Source: Cronobacter sakazakii
GTDB taxonomy: Bacteria > Pseudomonadota > Gammaproteobacteria > Enterobacterales > Enterobacteriaceae
Assembly (NCBI RefSeq): GCF_000982825.1
Contig: NZ_CP011047.1
Location: 3,038,001-3,102,000, forward strand
Direction of reading: 5' to 3'
DNA length: 64,000 nt
Positions 58,520 through 64,000 of the stretch are shown one piece after another. Made by a program: the position numbers and the translations under genes. A model generated the notes under the pieces. The model worked only from the letters and a program-made list of their open reading frames with translations. It was not told the origin of the DNA and ran no database searches. The stretch's first letter is position 1, and each line of letters starts with the position of its first letter.

Positions 58520-59404
58520 TTACTGCGCTGCGGTCATTTCTTCGCGGCGCAAGGAATAAACGTCGGTGGCTTTATCGAGATGCTCCTGATGGCTCGCCAG
58601 GCGCTTTGCAACAGCTGCATAGGTGGAATCAAGATCGGCCACGTCACTCGCGTTACCAGCGTATTCAGTGAATCCAGCCAGCAGCTCGTCAGGGGTGCGC
58701 TCATTGCGCGGGCGGTGCTGAGCCGCTGGCGCGTCCTGTTGCGGCGCTGTCTTGCCAATCAGGCTGTTCACGCTGCGGGCGTCGACGGCCGGCGGCGTGA
58801 TATCGCGCTCAACGCGCGGGCGGCTCTCTTCCAGCTCGTCAGGGGTGTAAACACCGAGCAACACATCGGGCGCATGCAGACGAGCCCAGCGCTTCGTGCA
58901 GAGGTAGGCCAGCTGCTGGCGCGGATCTACTTCCCAGTTTGGCGAGTTGCGCACGCCAGCCTGCGCCATGCTGATAGTCAGCTCGCGCGGTTCGGTTTCG
59001 CCCTTGAGCGTTGCCCACACGGTTACGGTGAGGTTGGGGGATTTGTCTGTCTTACCGCTCACTTTCGACCAGTCGCCATCCCAGCGGTAATTCAAACGAG
59101 TAGCCAGCAGGCTGGATGACGAGACAACAGCGTTGACCAGCTGCGCCTCATAGCCCAGGGCGCCGTTAACGACGTGTGTTTTCTGCGCCACAGCAAACGG
59201 ATTCATGCCCCACTGCGCCGCCTGCATTGTCACTGCCAGGCAGTCAGCAGGTTTACCAGCCAGATGCGCAGGCACGGTCGCCTTGCTCTGCGCCATCAGG
59301 TCAGCGAAGCGCACCAGTTGGTTGAGTCCTTCCGGGCTGAAAATCGCCGCAGCGGTGCCAACGGTGGCGCCAGGCTGCGCGGTTAAAGTGATATCGTTGC
59401 TCAT
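58520..59404 (-). CDS. recT: RecT-family single-strand annealing protein
   Basis: A 294-residue RecT/Redbeta-class recombinase. The core has LAVTMQAAQWGMNPFAVAQKTHVVNG, LGYEAQLVNAVV, and a C-terminal QQLAYLCTKRWARLHAPDVLLGVY block typical of RecT. It anneals single strands after the partner nuclease. Its ATG overlaps the stop of the RecE-like gene by four bases, so nuclease and annealing protein are coupled, as in Rac and lambda-type systems. Confidence 0.93.
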   Translation of the reverse strand: MSNDITLTAQPGATVGTAAAIFSPEGLNQLVRFADLMAQSKATVPAHLAGKPADCLAVTMQAAQWGMNPFAVAQKTHVVNGALGYEAQLVNAVVSSSSLLATRLNYRWDGDWSKVSGKTDKSPNLTVTVWATLKGETEPRELTISMAQAGVRNSPNWEVDPRQQLAYLCTKRWARLHAPDVLLGVYTPDELEESRPRVERDITPPAVDARSVNSLIGKTAPQQDAPAAQHRPRNERTPDELLAGFTEYAGNASDVADLDSTYAAVAKRLASHQEHLDKATDVYSLRREEMTAAQ

Positions 59405-60222
59405 GCGTACATGTCCTGTTTACGTGCCCATTCCGGGCGTTTAATGGTTTCAATACCGCCGACTTCGTCGCTGGTGCGGTACTGGTGATAAGCGGTCAGG
59501 TCGCGCCGGAACAGACGAAAACCTTCGTCTTTGTCGTAAGCATCCAGTTCGAATACACGAACCGGATAGCGGCCGCAGTCGATCGACTCGCTGACGGCGA
59601 TGAAAAAGAAGCTGTGCGGCTCCCCGGTCGTCTGCTTTGCTCCCTCGCAATACATCGCGTCCTGCACGTGATATCGGAACTCGTCGATGTGTCGCGCGAA
59701 TCGTGACATGTCACTGACCTTTTTCACGTCAGCCATCACGGGGAACTGCGCGAGACGCTTATCAGGGCGGATGCGGCAGAGCTCGCCGGTCTCTTCGTCG
59801 ATCCAGTAGTGCGACGCTTCGCAATCGCCTTCCTGTTCAAGCAGCCACCGCGCCGCCGGGTGAGCAAACGCGCTATCGCGCATCAGCTGCAATTTCCGAC
59901 CTTCTTCGGCGCTCATGACCGTCATTCCTTTTTCTGCTGCTTCCGCAAGGAAAACCTTTTCTTTGCTCTTTCCCAGGTCAGTGCGGCGGTTGAACTGCGG
60001 CGCTACAATGAAGCGTTTGTCGAATTCTTCCGGTTCCAACAGCAGGCAGTGCAGGGCGGTTCCCATATCCAGCGCCTGGAGCTTTTCGGTATCGACCGGC
60101 GCATTTTTCTGCCATGTCAGCAGTGCCGGGTTGATTGCGACCAGGTCGAGCTGCGACTTACTCACGCCGGGACCGGCGTGGTAAGCCTCGTTTGGGATGT
60201 CGCGGTAGATGCCCGGTTTCAC
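59401..60222 (-). CDS. RecE/YqaJ-like exonuclease (PD-(D/E)XK)
   Basis: A 273-residue nuclease of the exodeoxyribonuclease VIII (RecE C-terminal)/PD-(D/E)XK group. The N-terminal PNEAYHAGPGVSKSQLDLV, MGTALHCLLLEPEEF, and CRIRPDKRLAQFPVMADVKKV contain the catalytic Asp-x-Lys pattern. It makes 3' tails that RecT uses. It is coupled to recT by a four-base overlap downstream and to the 100-residue gene upstream by another. Confidence 0.9.
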   Translation of the reverse strand: MKPGIYRDIPNEAYHAGPGVSKSQLDLVAINPALLTWQKNAPVDTEKLQALDMGTALHCLLLEPEEFDKRFIVAPQFNRRTDLGKSKEKVFLAEAAEKGMTVMSAEEGRKLQLMRDSAFAHPAARWLLEQEGDCEASHYWIDEETGELCRIRPDKRLAQFPVMADVKKVSDMSRFARHIDEFRYHVQDAMYCEGAKQTTGEPHSFFFIAVSESIDCGRYPVRVFELDAYDKDEGFRLFRRDLTAYHQYRTSDEVGGIETIKRPEWARKQDMYA

Positions 60223-60521
60223 GCTGCATCCCTCGCGCTGTCGATCTGGTCGGCGAGGTCGTAGCGGGCAATGACGCCGGTTAGCTGGCGAGTCATTGAC
60301 GCGAGGATCTCTTCGTACTCCACGCTTTCCATTGCCAGGCCGATTACTTCAAGGCGGACGCCCATCTGCTCCATGCGTGAGCGGATAGCGCTGTCGATGT
60401 CGCTGGCCTTAACTGCTTCGTCCAGCTCGTCGTGACGCTCGTCGACCAGCTTGCTCATCTCGTAGCTGCTGTCGAACTGGGCCATGATTTTTTTAATACG
60501 ACCAATCAGGGTGTATGACAT
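60219..60521 (-). CDS. Hypothetical prophage protein
   Basis: A 100-residue acidic, helical protein (MAQFDSSYEMSKLVDERHDELDE...). No family recognised. Its stop overlaps the RecE-like start, and it starts 8 bases after the coiled-coil gene. An internal ATG (MAQFDSS) is a possible later start. It is part of the recombination operon. Confidence 0.72.
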   Translation of the reverse strand: MSYTLIGRIKKIMAQFDSSYEMSKLVDERHDELDEAVKASDIDSAIRSRMEQMGVRLEVIGLAMESVEYEEILASMTRQLTGVIARYDLADQIDSARDAA

Positions 60522-60529
60522 TTCGCACC

Positions 60530-61456
60530 TCAGTAACGGATAGAAACGGCGGTTACTTTTTTCATGGCGATCGCCTTAATGCATTGCTCGGCAATATCGT
60601 CAGGAATCCCAGCGGCAACCAGATCAGCTTTAGCCTGGAGATTTACTGCGCCGCGATGCTCTTTGTCAGCCGCACGACGTGCTTCTTCATCACGTTTGCG
60701 TTGCTCTTCAGCGATCCTTGCGCGCTCTGCCTCTTCGGCTCGGCGGCGTTCGGCATCGATTGCTGCCTGCTTTTCAAGCTCGGCTCGCTCAGATGCTTCT
60801 TTCTTTTCTTGCTCGGCGCGATTCTGCGCTTCGATACGTTCACGCTCTGCACGCTCGGCAGCAGCTTTTGCTTCAGCTTCACGGCGTGCTGCCGCTTCGA
60901 TTTCTGCCATAGCTTTCGCTTCTGCTTCACGTTTTGCCTGTTCAGCGGCATCACGTTTAATGGCCTCTTCACGCTCACGCTTTTCCTGCTCCATTTTCAG
61001 GCGCGCGTCTTCACGCTGACGGTCAAATTCCCTGTCCAGTAAGATGGCAATCTCGTGATCTGCCTCGACCTGTTTAGCCAGCACCTCTGCTGCTACACGA
61101 GCCTCTTCTTCAGCCTTAATTCGCGCCTGCTCTTCCTCCCATTCGGTAAGAGGCTTGCGAACCTCGTCGCGGATGCTGTCGCATTCAGAAACGAAGCGAC
61201 GTAACTCAGCTTCAACAAGCTTTGGCTGCTCCTTAAGGTGACGAAGGTAATCACGACCAGGCTTTTCAACTGCTGTTTTGCTTCTGGAAACCGAAGCTGC
61301 AAGAGACGCAATGCGAGCACGACCTTTTGCTGTGCTAAGGTCAGGAACCTCGTTAACAGAAGCGCGAATCTGGCTAATGAATGCATCAAGACCGTTAGGT
61401 ACGTAGATGACTGGTGCCTGTTCAGGCTTAACCTCAATAACTGTTAATTCAGACAT
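60530..61456 (-). CDS. Coiled-coil prophage protein
   Basis: A 308-residue protein. The N-terminal 95 residues look globular (YVPNGLDAFISQIRASVNEVP; RIASLAASVSRSKTAVEKPGRDYLRHLKEQPKLVE). Residues about 105-270 are an uninterrupted, charged Ala/Glu/Arg coiled coil (KREAEAKAMAEIEAAARREA and similar repeats), and the last 30 residues are again globular. Similar proteins are common next to phage RecT and nuclease genes; their job is not known. The strong low complexity can draw false database matches such as TolA. Confidence 0.85.
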   Translation of the reverse strand: MSELTVIEVKPEQAPVIYVPNGLDAFISQIRASVNEVPDLSTAKGRARIASLAASVSRSKTAVEKPGRDYLRHLKEQPKLVEAELRRFVSECDSIRDEVRKPLTEWEEEQARIKAEEEARVAAEVLAKQVEADHEIAILLDREFDRQREDARLKMEQEKREREEAIKRDAAEQAKREAEAKAMAEIEAAARREAEAKAAAERAERERIEAQNRAEQEKKEASERAELEKQAAIDAERRRAEEAERARIAEEQRKRDEEARRAADKEHRGAVNLQAKADLVAAGIPDDIAEQCIKAIAMKKVTAVSIRY

Positions 61457-61642
61457 TTATTGTTTCCCCGTTATGTTTTCGAAACCCGCTTTCACCATCT
61501 GCTCAAAGTTCATCGTGAAACCTTCACGCGGCTTGTCGACAGATACGAAACGCCATTCATAACCATTTGCCTGTCGGTAAACCCGGTACGGCCTGCCGTT
61601 CACATCTACCGTCGCCTCAGGCGCGCATTTCTCTTTCAACAC
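61457..61642 (-). CDS. Small prophage protein, GTG start (61 residues)
   Basis: A 61-residue protein (LKEKCAPEATVDVNGRPYRV..., then YEWRFVSVDKPREGFTMNFE) with a clear beta-like central part. It starts with GTG 61642, seven bases after AGGGAGG; TTG 61639 is possible. It overlaps the 47-residue gene by 26 bases and abuts the coiled-coil gene (TAA then ATG). No family recognised. Confidence 0.75.
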   Translation of the reverse strand: MLKEKCAPEATVDVNGRPYRVYRQANGYEWRFVSVDKPREGFTMNFEQMVKAGFENITGKQ

Positions 61643-61760
61643 TGCGGGCCTCCCTGGTTATGAATGCCCACTCGACCGCCTCGCGCAGCGTTCTGAATTT
61701 CCAGCTCATCAGCCCGGAAATCGTCACACAGTGCCAACCGTTTATGATTCTCCACTGCAT
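61617..61760 (-). CDS. First gene of the leftward operon, small Trp-rich protein (47 residues)
   Basis: Encodes MQWRIINGWHCVTISGLMSW..., a short Trp/Arg-rich peptide ending EAVEWAFITREARSVERE. The ATG 61760 follows TTGAGGTGCGGAA, a good ribosome site, and operator TTACCAAATTGGTAA lies 18 bases before it, which is where an early gene would start. Too short for family assignment. Confidence 0.65.
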   Translation of the reverse strand: MQWRIINGWHCVTISGLMSWKFRTLREAVEWAFITREARSVEREMRA

Positions 61761-61777
61761 TTCCGCACCTCAAATGT

Positions 61778-61940
61778 TTACCAAATTGGTAATACTTTTG
61801 GTTATAGGTAACCCGGAACGAGTCCGGTGATGGGTAATCAGAGAGTTTTTACCGCCTCAATGTTTACCTTTAAGGTAATACTGAACCGGTTTTAAAAGAG
61901 AGTCAATAGATAGTGAGAGAAAAAATTACCAAAACGGTAA
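61778..61940 (-). promoter_or_regulatory. Left operator-promoter region (four repressor-type sites)
   Basis: Palindromic sites: 61778-61792 TTACCAAATTGGTAA (perfect), 61864-61878 TTACCTTTAAGGTAA (perfect), 61926-61940 TTACCAAAACGGTAA, and a degenerate one near 61797-61811. A candidate leftward promoter is TTGACT (61906-61901) and CAGTAT (61883-61878), 17 bases apart, with its -10 touching the second site. This region precedes the whole leftward operon. Confidence 0.75.
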
Positions 61941-62008
61941 CTATTCTTCTTTGGGCCTGAACGGCTCTTGAGGATTTGGGCTGTGTGTAGTTGTGCTAAC
62001 GCGGCGTT

Positions 62009-62599
62009 TTACGCCTGCTTATCGTTTTGGTTCTGAGACATCACGAAATCAATGAACGTGCGGATCTTGTCTTTTTCCTGCTGCGGCAGCGCCGCGTACA
62101 GTTTGTGGTCGTAACTGATAAGGCCCGGCGCTTCCGGCGGCAGGATCATTTCATACGCCTGGCGCCCGAACGACTCTGCAATCGCTGCCAGATTATTGAC
62201 GGAGATGCTGCTCTCGTTTCGCAGCAGGCGGTTAATTGTTGCCTGGCTGACGCCGGAAGCAGCCGCCACTTTCTGCTGAGAAAGCCCGTCAGCATCCATC
62301 CACTTTTTGAGGATGCTCGCGGCCAGCTCGCTGGTGTTTGTCGGGCCTGTGTCGCTTTCCTGGTTTTCCAGCATATTAGCCAGCTGGTGATCGACGTCCA
62401 GCCAGTGGGATTCAACGCGCGCGGCTTCTTCAATGCGTCGGGCGACCTTATCGCCGATATTCTTCGCGCCGCTCTCCCACCGGGACACCAGGTTCTGCTG
62501 AATCTCCAGCCGCTCGGCCAGGCGGATCTGCTTGCCGTCGAAATAACGCCGCAGAATTTCCTTTAAATTTTCTCGCCGTATCTCATGAATACTTTTCAT
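62009..62599 (-). CDS. Prophage repressor with two HTH domains
   Basis: A 196-residue DNA-binding protein. Residues about 15-60 are a CI/Cro-type HTH (IRLAERLEIQQNLVSRWESGAKNIGDKVARRIEEA), and about 100-145 are a second XRE-type HTH (GLSQQKVAAASGVSQATINRLL). There is no LexA/S24 peptidase domain. It lies between the left and right operator groups and is transcribed leftward, as the lysogeny repressor of a lambda-like switch would be. It probably binds the TTACC-N5-GGTAA sites; which HTH does so is unknown. Confidence 0.88.
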   Translation of the reverse strand: MKSIHEIRRENLKEILRRYFDGKQIRLAERLEIQQNLVSRWESGAKNIGDKVARRIEEAARVESHWLDVDHQLANMLENQESDTGPTNTSELAASILKKWMDADGLSQQKVAAASGVSQATINRLLRNESSISVNNLAAIAESFGRQAYEMILPPEAPGLISYDHKLYAALPQQEKDKIRTFIDFVMSQNQNDKQA

Positions 62600-62653
62600 T
62601 TCTATTAAATTATCTCTTTTTTGGATTGTTAACTTATTAAATTAAAAGAGATA

Positions 62654-62729
62654 TTACCAAAAAGGTAAATGCACCAAAAAGGTAATAATGTTTGATTTTT
62701 ACACCCAAAAGGTAATAATCTTGAGGTAA
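62654..62729. promoter_or_regulatory. Right operator-promoter region (three sites plus half-site)
   Basis: Sites: 62654-62668 TTACCAAAAAGGTAA, 62671-62685 GCACCAAAAAGGTAA, 62701-62715 ACACCCAAAAGGTAA, and a half-site GAGGTAA at 62723-62729. A rightward promoter TTGATT (62692-62697) - 16 bases - AATAAT (62714-62719) encloses the third site. The region separates the repressor from the Cro-like gene, as OR does in lambdoid phages. Confidence 0.8.
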
Positions 62730-62753
62730 ATAGATACTGTGAGAAAAAAATTT

Positions 62754-62984
62754 ATGGCAATCGAGCAGAAATTTGATTTCAAGAAACACTGGCTGAGCCT
62801 GGACCAGGCGGGCCGGGAGGCGTTCGCTCTGGATGCCGGGACGACAGCCGGGTACATCGCTGCGCACTACTGCGGGCGCCGTAAGACGCCGACTAAGGCA
62901 CGGATGGAAAAGCTTTTTAAAGCGTGCAAGCAGCGCGGTTGGCTGACAAGTAAAAACGACCTGGTCCAGTTCTTCTACAGCTGA
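62754..62984 (+). CDS. Cro-like DNA-binding protein
   Basis: A 76-residue protein with an HTH-like core (AGREAFALDAGTTAGYIAAHYCGRRKTP) and basic tail. It is transcribed rightward from the operator region, opposite to the repressor, the place of Cro. Start ATG 62754 is chosen; an in-frame GTG at 62739 gives five more residues and neither has a strong ribosome site. A terminator follows directly. Confidence 0.72.
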   Translation: MAIEQKFDFKKHWLSLDQAGREAFALDAGTTAGYIAAHYCGRRKTPTKARMEKLFKACKQRGWLTSKNDLVQFFYS

Positions 62985-63007
62985 CTATCCCACCACAAAC
63001 GCAAAGA

Positions 63008-63031
63008 GGCTGCCTTATGGCGGCCTTTTTT
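63008..63031 (+). terminator. Terminator after the Cro-like gene
   Basis: GGCTGCC-TTAT-GGCGGCC followed by T6. In lambdoid phages a terminator here is where antitermination acts. Confidence 0.9.
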
Positions 63032-63040
63032 ATGCGGCAA

Positions 63041-63055
63041 ATACCATAAAGGTAA
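63041..63055 (+). promoter_or_regulatory. Further repressor-type site before the rightward block
   Basis: ATACCATAAAGGTAA matches the operator in 12 of 15 positions and lies after the terminator and before the next gene; a half-site TTACC (63100-63104) follows. A separate repressor-controlled promoter for the rightward block is possible. Confidence 0.5.
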
Positions 63056-63132
63056 TATTTATCCGTTTACGGTTGATCTTTTCGTGTGCTCAGGCAAAAT
63101 TACCAAAGATAAATAACAAAGAGGGCGACGAA

Positions 63133-63336
63133 ATGGAGCGTATCACCCAGGCGGAAGCACTGGATAAAGGTCTTACTCGCTTCTACACCGGCCGGAAATG
63201 CATCCACGGCCATTACAGCGAGCGCTACACCATCAGCGGCGAGTGCGTGCAGTGCAACAATGAGCGGGCTAAACGCGCAGCTCAGGCGCGCTCACAGAAG
63301 CTTAAAGCCGCCCGAAAGGCACGGGAGGCAGCATGA
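63133..63336 (+). CDS. Small Cys/His prophage protein
   Basis: A 67-residue protein with four possible zinc ligands (GRKCIHGHYSE and GECVQCNNERAK) and a basic, helical tail. The spacing resembles the zinc ribbon seen at the start of some phage HNH-like proteins, but no nuclease motif is present. ATG 63133 follows AGAGGGCGACGA. Its TGA overlaps the methyltransferase ATG by four bases. Confidence 0.8.
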   Translation: MERITQAEALDKGLTRFYTGRKCIHGHYSERYTISGECVQCNNERAKRAAQARSQKLKAARKAREAA

Positions 63337-64000
63337 TTCCCGCCGCGTATTACAACGAAATTGATCCGTATGCAGCACAGTGGCTGCGCAACCTGATAGC
63401 CGCCGGCCATATCGCGCCGGGCGACGTTGACGAAAGGAGCATTGAAGATGTCACACCTGACGACCTGCGAGGATTCACGCAGTGCCATTTCTTCGCCGGT
63501 ATCGGCGTCTGGTCTCATTCCCTCCGCCTCGCAGAATGGCCTGACGATAAGCCAGTATGGACAGGATCCTGCCCGTGCCAGCCTTTCAGCGCGGCAGGCA
63601 AAGGCGATGGGTTTGCTGACGAGCGGCACCTTTGGCCCGCATTCTTCCACCTCATTAGCCAGTGCAAACCTCAGCATGTCTTTGGCGAACAGGTTGCAGC
63701 AGGTAACGCAAACGCATGGTTCGACCTTGTTCAATCAGACCTGGAAGGAATGGACTACGCCTTTGGGCTTACGCCGTTTACGTCAGCGAGCATCGGTGCG
63801 CCGCACATCAGAGAGCGCGCTTTCTGGGTGGCCAACTCCAACAGCAGCCTCTGTGACAGGCGCTGGAGCGACCGGCAGACAAGGTGGCCTGAACATCCAG
63901 ACTGCGGTTACGTTGGCTGGCTGGCAGACGCCAGTAGCGAACGACGCGACCGGCTCGACCCATTGCTACAGCGGGAAGAATCAGGACGGATCGCCGAAAG
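63333..64000 (+). CDS. Prophage DNA cytosine-5 methyltransferase, 3' end outside window
   Basis: At least 222 residues are visible. Motif I-like CHFFAGIGVWSHSLRLAEWP and the catalytic PCQ motif TGSCPCQPFSAAGKGDGFADE are clear; the usual ENV motif reads GEQV, as in related phage enzymes. GAPHIRERAFWVANS follows. From about 63815 to the end the +1 frame also looks like this family (GWPTPTA, later AGWQTPVANDAT), so a frameshift or a diverged variable region is possible. Start ATG 63333 after GGGAGGCAGC overlaps the previous stop. The enzyme would protect phage DNA or act as an orphan methylase. Confidence 0.85.
   Translation, partial: MIPAAYYNEIDPYAAQWLRNLIAAGHIAPGDVDERSIEDVTPDDLRGFTQCHFFAGIGVWSHSLRLAEWPDDKPVWTGSCPCQPFSAAGKGDGFADERHLWPAFFHLISQCKPQHVFGEQVAAGNANAWFDLVQSDLEGMDYAFGLTPFTSASIGAPHIRERAFWVANSNSSLCDRRWSDRQTRWPEHPDCGYVGWLADASSERRDRLDPLLQREESGRIAE

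Larger units (their letters stand above)
54807..64000. mobile_element. Left part of a prophage inserted in ydcL
   Basis: Runs from the break in ydcL to beyond the window. It holds, in order, an integrase (+), a leftward early operon (56264-61760) with recombination, methylase and regulator genes, a divergent repressor and Cro-like pair (62009-62984), and a rightward block starting with a Cys-rich small protein and a cytosine methyltransferase. The many four-base ATGA overlaps, short genes and shared operators are phage-like. Structural genes are not in view, so whether it is complete is unknown. Confidence 0.93.

Noticed and set aside
62637..62867. 76-codon minus-strand frame across the right operator region
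   Set aside because: It covers the operators and the Cro-like gene; an antisense product of AT-rich DNA.

Overview
The window looks like the chromosome of a Cronobacter-type member of the Enterobacteriaceae. Coding is dense and GC-rich, and the backbone follows the Escherichia coli gene order from ttcA to ydcL: nifJ/ydbK, ydbJ, hslJ, ldhA, ydbH-ynbE-ydbL, azoR, hrpA, ydcF, aldA, cybB, trg, ydcI, ydcJ, opgD, rimL, ydcK, tehB, ydcL. Lineage-specific blocks interrupt this order. The genus is inferred from gene content and is not proven.

Layout: 1-6.3 kb holds ttcA (cut by the window edge), an endonuclease-like enzyme, an SDR dehydrogenase with a type I phosphomannose-isomerase-like gene, and a sigma-54 activator. 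6.3-8.9 kb is an aldehyde/alcohol dehydrogenase operon behind a GG-N10-GC (sigma-54) promoter, next to that activator. 8.95-9.73 kb is a complete IS1 with a perfect 9-bp target duplication. 9.8-25 kb carries a membrane protein and then the fermentative and envelope backbone genes (nifJ, ldhA, ydbH-ynbE-ydbL, azoR, hrpA). 25-26 kb is a REP/RAYT island: one Y1 transposase-like gene between four and three REP hairpins. It ends in an O-methyltransferase gene frameshifted by a 16-bp tandem duplication. 26.7-31.4 kb is a MarR-regulated tripartite efflux operon. 31.5-38.5 kb holds GNAT, fosA, ydcF, aldA, an esterase, cybB and an MHS-type transporter. 38.5-40 kb is an AT-rich patch with a DUF2188 gene and a probable type VI effector (DUF2778/Tlde1) with a coupled small membrane protein. 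40.2-54.6 kb holds frmRA, trg, a DUF892 protein, an OYE reductase, ydcI/ydcJ, a carboxylesterase, opgD, rimL, ydcK and tehB.

From about 54.8 kb to the end lies the left part of a prophage that has split ydcL. It has an integrase, then a leftward early operon of many overlapping genes (MT-A70 methylase, PerC-like and AlpA-like regulators, RecT, RecE-like nuclease, small proteins), a repressor with two HTH domains and no visible protease domain, a small rightward Cro-like gene, and a cytosine methyltransferase that runs off the window. At least eight good copies of a 15-bp palindrome (TTACC-N5-GGTAA) lie at the early promoters, and one degenerate copy lies upstream of the integrase. A strong LexA box sits before a small leftward gene next to the integrase.

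The most interesting signals are the shared operator network, the possible link between the LexA-controlled gene and a protease-less repressor, the REP/RAYT island with the adjacent frameshift, the DUF2778 effector pair, and a candidate antisense-strand small RNA upstream of opgD.
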